Assembly: GCA_963816745.1 (NCBI GenBank) | Contig: CAWFLQ010000011.1 | Location: forward strand, 299,488-363,487 | DNA from: VAZQ01 sp963816745 | GTDB lineage: Bacteria > Pseudomonadota > Alphaproteobacteria > Rhizobiales > Xanthobacteraceae | Length of the DNA stretch: 64,000 bases | Direction of reading: 5' to 3' | Shown here: positions 18,702 through 27,348 of the stretch, piece after piece | Layout: the number at the start of each line of letters is the position of its first letter | Numbering within the stretch: position 1 is the first letter of the stretch | Notes under the pieces: model-generated | Seen by the model: only the letters and a program-made list of their open reading frames with translations | What the model was told of the DNA's origin: nothing | Databases searched by the model: none | Made by a program: the position numbers and the translations under genes

Positions 18702-19157
18702 TCAACCGGCCAACAGGCCCTTCACCAGCCCCGACGCCTTGCCGAAATCCATCTTGCCGGCATAGCCCTGCTTGAGGGCGGCCATGACCTTGCCCATGTC
18801 CTTGACGCTCTGGGCGCCCGTCGCCTTGATGACCTCGGCAATCGCGGCCTTCGCCTCCGCTTCCGACATCTGCTGCGGAAGGTAGCCGCGGATGATCTCG
18901 ATCTCGCCGCGCTCCTGGTCGGCCAGCTCCTTGCGGCCGGCCTTGTCGTAGATCTCGACCAATTCCTGGCGCTGCTTGATCATCTTCTGCAGCAGCCCCA
19001 GGAGGTCGTCGTCGGAGAGCGCGCTCTTCTTGGCGGTTTCCGCCTCGATGTCGGCATTCTTGATGGCGGCATTGACCAGGCGCAGCGTCGATACCCGGCG
19101 CTCGTCCCGGGCCTTCATCGCGCCTTTCAGGGCGGTGTTGATCTCGTCGCGCAGCAC
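18702..19157 (-). CDS. GatB/YqeY domain protein
   Basis: A 151-residue protein of the YqeY family, related to the tail domain of the amidotransferase subunit GatB and thought to touch tRNA. Family marks are the N-terminal helix LRDEINTALKGAMKARDERR, LRLVNAAIKNADIE and RGYLPQQMSEAEAKAAI, then MGKVMAALKQGYAGKMDFGK. It is read divergently from carA, with an 82-base gap holding both promoters. The yqeY-carA pairing next to dnaG-rpoD is usual in Rhizobiales. Confidence 0.92.
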   Translation of the reverse strand: MLRDEINTALKGAMKARDERRVSTLRLVNAAIKNADIEAETAKKSALSDDDLLGLLQKMIKQRQELVEIYDKAGRKELADQERGEIEIIRGYLPQQMSEAEAKAAIAEVIKATGAQSVKDMGKVMAALKQGYAGKMDFGKASGLVKGLLAG

Positions 19158-19239
19158 GGCTATGGCCTTTCACAAAATCGCGCCGAGTCGAGCCGAAATG
19201 GCCTTCAATTGCCGGCGCGGCACCAGATTTAGGCCCTAG

Positions 19240-20457
19240 ATGACCGAGAAACAACCCGTAGCGGCCCTTTCCAAGGAAGCGGCCGGCAATTCCTGGACGG
19301 AGCCAAAGGCTACCGCCCTCCTCGTGCTCGCCGACGGCACCGTACTGGAAGGCGCAGGGCTGGGCGCCACCGGCCAGGCCGTGGGCGAGGTCTGCTTCAA
19401 CACCGCCATGACCGGATACGAGGAAATCCTCACCGATCCCTCCTATGCCGGGCAGATCATCACCTTCACCTTCCCGCATATCGGCAATGTCGGCACCAAC
19501 GAGGACGACATCGAGACCGTCAACATGGCGGCGACCCCCGGCGCGCGCGGCGTGGTGCTGCATACCGACATCACCCAGCCCTCGAACTACCGCGCCACCC
19601 GCCACCTCGACCAATGGCTCAAGAGCCGCGGCGTCGTCGGGCTCTGCGGCATCGACACGCGCGCGCTCACCAGCCTCATTCGGGTCAAGGGCATGCCGAA
19701 CGCCGTGATCGCGCATGAACCGTCGGGCAAGTTCGACATCGACGCGCTCGAGAAGGAAGCGCGCGAATGGCCGGGCCTCGTCGGCATGGACCTGGTGCCG
19801 ATGGTGACCTCCGGCCAGCGCTTCACCTGGGACGAGACGGCGTGGGAATGGGACAAGGGCTACGGCCGCCTGGACGCGCCGCAATTCCACGTGGTCGCCA
19901 TCGACTACGGCATCAAGCGCAACATCCTGCGCCAGCTCGCCAGCAAGGGCTGCAAGGTGACGGTCGTGCCGGCGACGACGTCGGCCGCCGACATTGTCGC
20001 GCTCGAGCCTGATGGGGTCTTTCTCTCCAACGGCCCCGGCGATCCGGCGGCGACCGGGGAATATGCCGTGCCCGTGATCCGCGACATCATCGCCAAGGGC
20101 ATTCCCACGTTCGGCATCTGCCTGGGACATCAGATGCTCGGCATCGCGGTCGGCGGCAAGACGATGAAGATGCACCAGGGTCATCACGGCGCCAACCATC
20201 CCGTGAAGGACCTCGTCACCGGCAAGGTCGAGATCACGTCCATGAACCACGGCTTCGCGGTCGACCGCACGACGCTGCCGGCGAACGCGTCCGAGACGCA
20301 CGTCTCGCTGTTCGATGGCTCGAATTGCGGCATGGCGCTCAAGGACAAGCCGGTGTTCTCGGTGCAGTACCATCCGGAAGCCTCGCCCGGCCCGCGCGAC
20401 AGCCACTACCTGTTCGAGCGGTTCGTCGCGATGATGCGCGCGTCCGCACCGAAATGA
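19240..20457 (+). CDS. carA: Carbamoyl-phosphate synthase small (glutaminase) subunit
   Basis: A 405-residue class I glutamine amidotransferase subunit that hydrolyses glutamine and feeds ammonia to CarB for arginine and pyrimidine synthesis. The N-terminal CPSase domain has GEVCFNTAMTGYEEILTDPS. The glutaminase domain has the catalytic Cys294 in GICLGHQ and the His378/Glu380 pair in YHPEASPGP. It is intact. Its stop overlaps the start of the following thioesterase gene (ATGA). carB lies about 15.7 kb downstream on the same strand rather than adjacent. Confidence 0.97.
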   Translation: MTEKQPVAALSKEAAGNSWTEPKATALLVLADGTVLEGAGLGATGQAVGEVCFNTAMTGYEEILTDPSYAGQIITFTFPHIGNVGTNEDDIETVNMAATPGARGVVLHTDITQPSNYRATRHLDQWLKSRGVVGLCGIDTRALTSLIRVKGMPNAVIAHEPSGKFDIDALEKEAREWPGLVGMDLVPMVTSGQRFTWDETAWEWDKGYGRLDAPQFHVVAIDYGIKRNILRQLASKGCKVTVVPATTSAADIVALEPDGVFLSNGPGDPAATGEYAVPVIRDIIAKGIPTFGICLGHQMLGIAVGGKTMKMHQGHHGANHPVKDLVTGKVEITSMNHGFAVDRTTLPANASETHVSLFDGSNCGMALKDKPVFSVQYHPEASPGPRDSHYLFERFVAMMRASAPK

Positions 20458-20945
20458 GCGACGCGAACGTGGCGACCGAAAAATTCGGCCTCGTGCCGCC
20501 GGACGTCGCCGCGAGCATGAGCGGCCTCGAACTGCTGCAGGGCATGATCGCGGGCCGCTTTCCCGGACCGCCGATCATGGAGCTGATCGGCTTTCGGCTC
20601 GTCGAGGTCGAGAACGGCCGCGCGGTGTTCGCGGGCACGCCCGGCTTCCAGCACTACAACCCGCTCGGCACCGTGCATGGCGGCTACGCCGCGACGCTGC
20701 TCGACTCCTGCATGGGCTGCTCGGTGCACACCACGATGCCGAAGGGCATGGGCTACACGACGCTGGAGTTCAAGGTCAGCCTCGTGCGCCCCGTGACCGC
20801 CGACACCGGACCGGTGCGCGCCGAAGGCAAGGTGATCACCAGCGGTCGCCGCGTCGCCACCGCCGAGGGCCGCCTCATCGACGCCGGCGGCCGCCTGCTC
20901 GCGCACGCGACGACGACGTGCCTCGTGTTCGAGGTGAAGGCGTAG
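20454..20945 (+). CDS. PaaI-type hotdog-fold thioesterase
   Basis: A 163-residue hotdog-fold acyl-CoA thioesterase. The catalytic loop is in NPLGTVHGGYAATLLDSCMG, with the family HGG motif and the acidic Asp of the central helix. The later strands (TLEFKVSLVRPVTADTGPVR, TAEGRLIDAGGRLLAHATTT) match phenylacetate-pathway thioesterases and similar enzymes. The ATG at 20454 overlaps the carA stop, so it is translationally coupled to carA although no metabolic link is obvious. The acyl group is unknown. Confidence 0.88.
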   Translation: MSDANVATEKFGLVPPDVAASMSGLELLQGMIAGRFPGPPIMELIGFRLVEVENGRAVFAGTPGFQHYNPLGTVHGGYAATLLDSCMGCSVHTTMPKGMGYTTLEFKVSLVRPVTADTGPVRAEGKVITSGRRVATAEGRLIDAGGRLLAHATTTCLVFEVKA

Positions 20946-20957
20946 GGTGAGCAAATT

Positions 20958-21744
20958 TCACGCCGCCCGTAAAATCTCCCGCACCTTCGGCCAGGGATCG
21001 GGCTCCTTCGCATAGCGCTCGTGGTCGGCAGGCGTCATCCAGTCCTCCACCGCGGTCTTGAACGACGGCCGCTGCCGGATGCGCTCGTACCAGCGCGGCG
21101 ACGCCGGGCCGCTCGTCCCACATGCGCGCGAGCTTGAGCTTGTCGAGCCGCCAGATGTACGGCGTGGCCGCCGCGTCCGCGAGCGACCAGCTCGATCCGG
21201 CGATGTATGCACCGTCCTTCATCGCAGCATCGATCCGGTCGAGCAGCGTCTCGTGATGGCGCAAGGCATCCACGACGACCGGCGCATCGAGCCCGCGCTT
21301 GACCACCTGACGCTTGATCTCCGAGCGCTTCGGGTCGGGCGACTTCGCAAGCTCGGCTTCCAGCTCGTCCGGCGTCATGCGCGCGAGGTGAGCGCGATTG
21401 GCGGTCGCGAAGGTGAGCGTCGTGCAGGAATTGTGCACGTACTCGTCCATGAGTTTCTCCGTCATGCGCACCTTGGCGCGCGCGACCGGATCGGATGGCA
21501 CGAGCGGAGTGCCGGGAAACGCCTCGTCGACGTAACGCATGATCACCGTCAACTCGATGATCACGTTGCCATCGTGGACCAATGTGGGAACCACGGCATT
21601 CGGATTGAGCTTCATGTAGTCCGGATCGTACTGGTCGCCCCGCAGCGTCATCAGCCGGCTTTCGAAATTCACGCTCTTCTCCGCCAGGGCAAGCCGCGCC
21701 TTGACCGAGCACACCGACGTCTTGCCGTGATAGAGGGTGACCAT
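20958..21744 (-). CDS. Glutathione S-transferase family protein, one frame break
   Basis: About 261 residues after correction. The N-terminal thioredoxin-fold domain starts VTLYHGKTSVCSVKARLALA and has NAVVPTLVHDGNVIIELTVI, with the cis-Pro motif VPTL and the usual SNAIL-type site altered to ELTV. The helical C-terminal domain includes AGSSWSLADAAATPYIWRLD. The frame changes near 21104-21110: removing one base from the GGCCCGGC run joins MWDERP to SPRWYERIRQRPSFKTAVED and the terminal KVREILRAA. It is divergent from the cupin gene. Three 13-base direct repeats lie 15 bases upstream of the start codon. Confidence 0.83.
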
Positions 21745-21758
21745 GCCGCCTCCCGTTC

Positions 21759-21797
21759 GTCCGAGCTAGTTGTCCGAGCTTGTTGTCCGAGCTCGTG
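21759..21797. repeat. Three tandem 13-base direct repeats upstream of the GST gene
   Basis: GTCCGAGCTAGTT, GTCCGAGCTTGTT and GTCCGAGCTCGTG follow one another without gaps at 21759-21771, 21772-21784 and 21785-21797. They lie just upstream of the GST ribosome site (GGGAGGCGG on the minus strand), so they are placed in the leader or promoter and could bind a regulator. The core TCCGAGCT is close to self-complementary. Confidence 0.7.
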
Positions 21798-21963
21798 CAA
21801 AATTCATGCGCGAGTTTTTCATCCATTCAATTCCGCATTCCACCCGTACATTAATGCCATCGTCCCGCCGGGCCGCAACCGAATCCTGCCTTAAGAGTTC
21901 TTTCAGCAACAACACGTTAATAGTAGGTGGGGACGTCTTGTGCCCGCGGCAGGATTAGGAGCC

Positions 21964-22500
21964 ATGCCCGTATTGACCCGATCCGCCGAGCCGCTTGCAC
22001 GGATGTTCGCCGACGACGGATCGGTGCCCAACAATCCGCGCCTGCCGTTCCTCGTCTACCGGAACGTCATCGATCTCACCGGCAGCTCGAATCCCGCCGA
22101 GGTGGTCGAGAAGATCTTCGCCAGCCACCGCTGGGGCGACATGTGGCGCAACGGCATTTTTCCCTACGTGCACTATCATTCGATGATCCACGAAGCGCTC
22201 GCCGTCGCGCGCGGCCGCGCCAAGGTGCGCTTCGGCGGCAACGCCGGCGAGGAGCTCGACCTCACCGCCGGCGACGCCGTGGTGCTTCCGGCCGGCACCG
22301 GACATCAGTGCCTCTGGGCGTCGCCCGAGCTCTGCGTCATCGGCGCGTATCCCAAGAGTCCCAACGGCGGCACGTACAATCTTTGCCGCGGCAGCAAGGG
22401 CGAGCACGCCAAGGCGCTCGACACCATCCCCAAGGTGCCGCTGCCGGACACCGATCCGCTGCACGGCAAGGATGGCCCGCTGACCAAGCTCTGGCGGTAA
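21964..22500 (+). CDS. Cupin-domain protein (YjlB-like)
   Basis: A 178-residue single cupin barrel. The first cupin motif is in YVHYHSMIHEALAVARGRAK, with metal-ligand candidates His, His and Glu, and the second in LPAGTGHQCLWASPE. The closing region GAYPKSPNGGTYNLCRG is typical of the small YjlB-type cupins. TAGGAGCC precedes the ATG. It is the divergent partner of the GST gene, with 219 bases between them. Metal binding is likely; any enzymatic activity is unknown. Confidence 0.83.
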   Translation: MPVLTRSAEPLARMFADDGSVPNNPRLPFLVYRNVIDLTGSSNPAEVVEKIFASHRWGDMWRNGIFPYVHYHSMIHEALAVARGRAKVRFGGNAGEELDLTAGDAVVLPAGTGHQCLWASPELCVIGAYPKSPNGGTYNLCRGSKGEHAKALDTIPKVPLPDTDPLHGKDGPLTKLWR

Positions 22501-22661
22501 GCCCCTTCAAGTCGCGAGTTTCTCGACTGCATGTCCGGCCGCACCTCGCACGCGGGCTCACCGCTTTCAACGGCTGAAACCCGTCAATGCATCAATTCCA
22601 CAGTCATTGACCGGTGGAAACGGCCGGGACACAATGGGTAGGTCGTCACACGCGGTGGCAG

Positions 22662-23654
22662 ATGGATTTGTCGCGCCCCTGTCTCTCGGTCGTGCTGCCG
22701 GTCTATAACGAAGAGCGGAACGTGGCCGCTATGGCCGCGCGCCTCGCAGATATCGCGGGGCCGTTCGGCAGCTACGAGATCCTGTTCGTCGACGATTGCT
22801 CGACCGACCGCTCGTTGTCCGAGATCAAGAACCTGGCGGTACGCGACCGGCGCATCCGCTTCGTCGCCTTCACGCGCAATTTCGGCCACCAGGCGGCACT
22901 GCGCGCAGGTCTGCGCTACGCCCGCGGCGACGCCGTGGTCCTGATGGATTGCGATTTCGAGCATCCGCCGGAGCTGATCCCAGCCATGATCGCGGAATGG
23001 CGCAAGGGCGCGAAGATCGTGGTCACGGAGCGGACGTCCGCGCCGCGGCAGCTCTCGTTCCTCAAATCGCTGAGCTCGCGATTGTTCTACCGGCTGCTCG
23101 ACGCCATCGGCGACGTGCGCATCGAGCCCGGCAGCGCCGATTTCCTGCTGCTCGACCGCGCCGCTGTCGACACCATCAACGGCTTCGAGATGCGCGAGAT
23201 ATTTCTACGCGGCCTCGTGCGCTGGCTCGGCTATCCGCTCGCCAAGCTCACGTTCACGCAGGGCACCCGGCAGGAAGGCGAATCCAAGTTCACGCTGCGC
23301 CGCATGATCGACTTCGCCGTCATGGGCATCATCGCGCACAGCGTCAAACCGCTGCGCATCGCCATCCACCTGTCGCTCGTGTTCGCGGCGATCGGCGTTC
23401 TGCTGCTCATCTATTCGATCGCGAGCTTCCTGTGGATCGGTCACACCGTCGCCGGCTGGACCTCGGTCATGTCGGCGATCGCGCTGCTCGGCGCCGGACA
23501 ATTCCTGGTGCTCGGCATCATCGGCGAGTATATCGGCCGCCTGCTGGGCGAGACCCGCAAATGGCCGGTCTATCTGGTTGCGGAGACCGAGGAAACCAAT
23601 CGCCCGGTCAATGCCGGCCCCGCGCGCGGTGCGGCGCGTGCCGCCGGCGCATGA
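22662..23654 (+). CDS. Membrane-anchored family 2 glycosyltransferase (polyprenyl-phosphate sugar synthase type)
   Basis: A 330-residue enzyme of the dolichol/undecaprenyl-phosphate sugar transferase group. The GT-A domain has LSVVLPVYNEERNVAAM, FVDDCSTDRS, the metal-binding VVLMDCDFEHPPE and the helix after QEGESKFTLRRMIDFA. Two transmembrane segments follow at about 248-270 and 280-303. Such enzymes load a sugar onto undecaprenyl phosphate for transfer by a GT39/GT83-type partner, which is exactly what the next gene encodes. The ATG at 22662 begins at the conserved core; an in-frame GTG at 22614 is less likely. Confidence 0.87.
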   Translation: MDLSRPCLSVVLPVYNEERNVAAMAARLADIAGPFGSYEILFVDDCSTDRSLSEIKNLAVRDRRIRFVAFTRNFGHQAALRAGLRYARGDAVVLMDCDFEHPPELIPAMIAEWRKGAKIVVTERTSAPRQLSFLKSLSSRLFYRLLDAIGDVRIEPGSADFLLLDRAAVDTINGFEMREIFLRGLVRWLGYPLAKLTFTQGTRQEGESKFTLRRMIDFAVMGIIAHSVKPLRIAIHLSLVFAAIGVLLLIYSIASFLWIGHTVAGWTSVMSAIALLGAGQFLVLGIIGEYIGRLLGETRKWPVYLVAETEETNRPVNAGPARGAARAAGA

Positions 23655-23685
23655 CGGCATCCCGCCGCACGGCCGGTTGCCCGGC

Positions 23686-25224
23686 ATGACTTCGTTCTCC
23701 ACCCGCGGCAACGTGATCGCGCGCATCGAGCACTCGGTCGGCGCCTGGTTCGACGCGGAGCGCGCCGACCGGGCGGTCGCGGCGCTGCTCCTGCTGTTTG
23801 TCCTGGCCTGGACCGCTTTTCATGCGGTTTCCTACGCGTTCGTGGATCTGCATCCCGACCTCGTCGAAATCTACGCCTGGAGCCGGCACCCGAGCGGCGG
23901 CTACTACAAGCACCCGCCGCTCGCCGCGCTGATCGCGGCGGCATGGTTCGCGGTCTTCCCGGCCGCCGACTGGTCGTTCCACTTGCTCGCCATGGTCAAT
24001 GCCGCGGTCGCACTCTTTGTGGTCGATTGCATCGCGCGCCGCTATGTATCGCCCGACAAGCGGCTGCTGGTGCTGCTCTTCCTGCTGCTCACGCCGTTCT
24101 ATCAGTTTCACGGCCAGCGCTTCAGCACGAACCAGGTGCTGCTGACGATCTGGCCGATCGCCACCTATTGCTTTTTGCGTGCGTTCGAGACGCGCGCGCT
24201 CGCGTGGTCGGTCGCCGCCGGCGTTGCCGCCGGACTGGCGATGCTCGGGAAATATTATTCGGTCTATCTCGTCGCGGCATTCGTCGTTGCCGCACTGGCG
24301 CATCCGGCGCGCTGGGCGTACTTGCGATCGCCGTCGCCCTGGGTCTCGGCCGCGGTCGGCCTCATCGTGCTGGTGCCGCACCTGCGCTGGCTCATGACGA
24401 CGACGTTCACGCCGTTCGACTACGTCTACGTGGCGCACGGCTACTCCACGCTGCGGGACGTGCTCGAGAGCGTCGGATACTATCTCGTGGGCGCGGCGGC
24501 GTATGTGGCGTTGCCCACGGCGATCTACGGCATCGCGGTGCGTCCCGATGCACGCATGCTGGCGGAGACCTTCTGGCCGCCCGATCCGGACCGGCGCATG
24601 CTGGTCGTGCTGCTCGCGGCACAGCTTCTGCTCCCCGCGCTGTCGGCGCCATTCGTCGGCGTCGAGCTGACCCCGCTATGGACGATGCAGGCGTGGTTCC
24701 TGCTCCCGATCATTCTCCTGGCGCCGCCAATGGCGGTGGTTCCCCGGGTGAAAGCCGTGTACATCGCGGCAGTCGTGATCGGCATCACGGCGCTCGCGCT
24801 CGTTGCGGCGCCCTTTGTGGCGTGGAGCAAGCACACCGACGGGACCAAGCATGGCCAATCGTACTATCGTGCGATCAGCGACGAGATCATGCAGGAGTGG
24901 CGCCGGCACACGGACCGGCCGCTGAGGATCGTCATGGGCGACTTTGCCGAAGCGGTGACCTTCTACAGTCCGGATCATCCGGATGCGGTGCCGTATTTCA
25001 ACCTGCGAGTCGCGCCCTGGGTCACGCCCGACCGCATGGAGCACGAGGGATATGCCGTGCTGTGCGATCAACCCGGCTGCGTCAAAGAGGCGGCCCGCCG
25101 GGCTGCGAGCGAGCCGCGCGCGATCCGGCGCGAGTTCGAGCTGTCGCGCCGCCACTTCGGGCGCGAGGGACCGAGCGCGCGCTTCACTGTGCTGATCGTG
25201 CCGCCGCAGGAGGCACGCAGATGA
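23686..25224 (+). CDS. GT39-type integral membrane glycosyltransferase (ArnT/PMT-like)
   Basis: A 512-residue polytopic membrane protein with about ten hydrophobic segments. Near the N-terminus, in the first outside loop, lie the acidic residues FVDLHPDLVEIYAWSRHPSG and GGYYKHPPLAALI, a pattern shared by the ArnT and GT39/GT83 lipid-linked sugar transferases (PMT_2). A soluble C-terminal part of about 130 residues (from about 385) faces the periplasm. It presumably moves the sugar made by the preceding GT2 from its polyprenyl carrier to an envelope acceptor such as lipid A. It overlaps the methyltransferase downstream by four bases (ATGA). Confidence 0.86.
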   Translation: MTSFSTRGNVIARIEHSVGAWFDAERADRAVAALLLLFVLAWTAFHAVSYAFVDLHPDLVEIYAWSRHPSGGYYKHPPLAALIAAAWFAVFPAADWSFHLLAMVNAAVALFVVDCIARRYVSPDKRLLVLLFLLLTPFYQFHGQRFSTNQVLLTIWPIATYCFLRAFETRALAWSVAAGVAAGLAMLGKYYSVYLVAAFVVAALAHPARWAYLRSPSPWVSAAVGLIVLVPHLRWLMTTTFTPFDYVYVAHGYSTLRDVLESVGYYLVGAAAYVALPTAIYGIAVRPDARMLAETFWPPDPDRRMLVVLLAAQLLLPALSAPFVGVELTPLWTMQAWFLLPIILLAPPMAVVPRVKAVYIAAVVIGITALALVAAPFVAWSKHTDGTKHGQSYYRAISDEIMQEWRRHTDRPLRIVMGDFAEAVTFYSPDHPDAVPYFNLRVAPWVTPDRMEHEGYAVLCDQPGCVKEAARRAASEPRAIRREFELSRRHFGREGPSARFTVLIVPPQEARR

Positions 25225-25940
25225 GCGACGGCGTGCGCGACTGGACCGACTTCTGGGACCAGCCGCATTCGATCTATGTCAACGCGCGACACTTCGACGT
25301 GCACTATCGCGACATCGCGCAGGGCATCATCGCGCTGCTGCCGGGGCGGAACGCACGCGTGCTCGACTACGGCTGCGGGGAGGCGACACGCGCCGATCTC
25401 GTCGCCGCCGCCGCGGCCGGGCTCGTATTGTGCGAATCGGCGCCGAGCGTGCGCGCGAAGCTCTCCCGGCGCTTCGCGGACATCAGGAACATCCGCGTGC
25501 TCGCGCCCGAGCAGGTCGAGCAGTTGCCGGCCGCATCGATCGATCTGCTGGTCGCCAATTCGCTGGTGCAATACATCGCGCCCGCCGAGCTCGACCGCCT
25601 GCTGGCGGTCTGGCGGCGCCTGCTGGCGCCGGGCGGAGCCTTGATCGTTGCCGACGTGATCCGGCCCGGCGTCGGGGTCGTCACCGACACCGTCGCGCTG
25701 CTGCGCTACGCCGCCAGGAACGGCTTTCTCGTCGCCGCGATCATCGGCGTCGCCCGTACGGTTTTCTCCGGCTATCGCCGGCTGCGCGCCGAGCTCGGCA
25801 TCTCCTGCTACGGCGAGGCGGAATTCATGGCCAAGCTCACGGCGGTCGGGTTTTCCGCCGAGCGGCTGCCCTTCAATCTGGAGCACAATCCGGCGCGCAT
25901 GACGTTTCGCGCGCGGCCCGCCGATGCTCCGCCGTCGTAA
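25221..25940 (+). CDS. Class I SAM-dependent methyltransferase
   Basis: A 239-residue methyltransferase with the SAM-binding motif I in RVLDYGCGEATRADL, the acidic motif II region, and the post-motif FDLLVANSLVQYIAP-like strand (here IDLLVANSLVQY). The ATG at 25221 overlaps the stop of the GT39 gene, making GT2-GT39-methyltransferase a translationally linked operon. The context suggests methylation of a glycan or polyprenyl-linked intermediate, but the acceptor cannot be read from sequence. Confidence 0.85.
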   Translation: MSDGVRDWTDFWDQPHSIYVNARHFDVHYRDIAQGIIALLPGRNARVLDYGCGEATRADLVAAAAAGLVLCESAPSVRAKLSRRFADIRNIRVLAPEQVEQLPAASIDLLVANSLVQYIAPAELDRLLAVWRRLLAPGGALIVADVIRPGVGVVTDTVALLRYAARNGFLVAAIIGVARTVFSGYRRLRAELGISCYGEAEFMAKLTAVGFSAERLPFNLEHNPARMTFRARPADAPPS

Positions 25941-26008
25941 CTGCATGCCGAAGGTTCGAACTGGAGGCAAGGATTGACAATTTCGGTCCGCGACGATCCT
26001 GGTGAGCA

Positions 26009-27295
26009 ATGGCTCCTCGATGTCCAACCCACGTCTTGATCGTCGGCGCGGGGGCTGCCGGCCTGATGGCCGCTCGAGAGCTTGCGCGCGCGGGCAAGAA
26101 GGTGACCATCCTCGAAGCGCGAGACCGTTGCGGCGGCCGGATTCATCCGCTGTCAGCGCAGATATTCGGATACCCGGCCGAAGGTGGCGCCGAGTTCGTC
26201 CACGGAGCGGCACCTGTGACGCGTGCATTGATGCGCGAGGCGCGGCTTGCGCTATCGCCCGTCGAGGGTACGCGATGGAGTGCCCGCGGCGGCGCGTTTT
26301 CGCCGCGAGAGTTCGCGCTGCCGCATGCGGATCGGCTTCAGCGAGCATTGATGGAACTGAAGATCGACCTGCCGGTCGCCGAATTCCTGGAGCGCCATTT
26401 TGCCGATCAGCAATACAGCGAACTTCGCCGGGATATCACCAGGATGGTCGAGGGTTATGACGCAGCCGACACGACCAAGGCCAGCACCTTCGCGCTCCGC
26501 GATGAATGGTTGAGCCGCAGTCTCGGCCGCCAGGGCCGGGTTGCCGGGGGATATGGCGCGCTCATCGCCTTTCTCATGTCAGAGTGCCGCAGGGAAGGCG
26601 TCTCGATCCATCTCGGCGCGGCAGTGACGGTGATCGAGGAGCGCCGCGGACGGATGGCCGCCCGTTGTCGTGACGGCAACCTGCTAGAAGCGGATGCGGC
26701 GATTCTGACCGTGCCGCTCCCGCTCCTGAGCGAGATCGAGCTTCCTCAGGCCGCCCGCGAGCAAGCAGCGGCGAGCGCGGACATCGGTTTTGGCAATGTC
26801 GTGAAAATTCTGCTGCGATTCACGACGAAATGGTGGACTGATTGCGCCGGGCGCGATCTCGCCGACCTGTCCTTTCTATTTTCAGATGCAGCGGTTCCGA
26901 CTTGGTGGACCCAGCATCCATCGAGCTATTCGGTCCTGACGGGCTGGTTCGCCGGGCCCAAGGCCGGCACCGTGGCTCAACTGACAGAGGGCGAGCTGGT
27001 CAACATGGGGCTCGCCTCGCTTGCCGAGATTTTTGGTCTGACTATGGATCGAATGCGGAGAGATCTCGTCGCGTCACAAGCAATCAACTGGGGCAATGAC
27101 CCTTTCGCGCGCGGGGCCTATTGCTTTGCCACACCCAAAACGACGCACGCGCAGTCGGCGCTGCGAAAGCCGGATGGCGGCGGCGTACTCTTTTCCGGGG
27201 AAGCGCTCTACGACGGCCCGGATATGGGCACGGTCGAGGCGGCGCTGGCGAGCGGACGGGAGACGGCACAGGCGATCCTGGCCGGCGGACGATAG
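26009..27295 (+). CDS. Flavin-containing amine oxidase family protein
   Basis: A 428-residue FAD protein. The dinucleotide-binding motif is VLIVGAGAAGLMAARELARA, followed by EARDRCGGRIHPLSA, the RGGR-like amine-oxidase mark. The C-terminal FAD motif is VLFSGEALYDGPDMGTVEAA, where GEA and the threonine line the flavin. The middle TSYSVLTGWFAGPKAG-like region (here SSYSVLTGW) forms the substrate cage. No signal peptide is seen, so it is cytoplasmic. The substrate could be an amine, a polyamine or a carotenoid-type isoprenoid. It begins 68 bases after the methyltransferase and may share its operon. Confidence 0.85.
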   Translation: MAPRCPTHVLIVGAGAAGLMAARELARAGKKVTILEARDRCGGRIHPLSAQIFGYPAEGGAEFVHGAAPVTRALMREARLALSPVEGTRWSARGGAFSPREFALPHADRLQRALMELKIDLPVAEFLERHFADQQYSELRRDITRMVEGYDAADTTKASTFALRDEWLSRSLGRQGRVAGGYGALIAFLMSECRREGVSIHLGAAVTVIEERRGRMAARCRDGNLLEADAAILTVPLPLLSEIELPQAAREQAAASADIGFGNVVKILLRFTTKWWTDCAGRDLADLSFLFSDAAVPTWWTQHPSSYSVLTGWFAGPKAGTVAQLTEGELVNMGLASLAEIFGLTMDRMRRDLVASQAINWGNDPFARGAYCFATPKTTHAQSALRKPDGGGVLFSGEALYDGPDMGTVEAALASGRETAQAILAGGR

Positions 27296-27348
27296 CCGCA
27301 CCCTTGCACCCCTGAGGACGATGAAGGCACCAGTGCTGCGCGGCGCAG

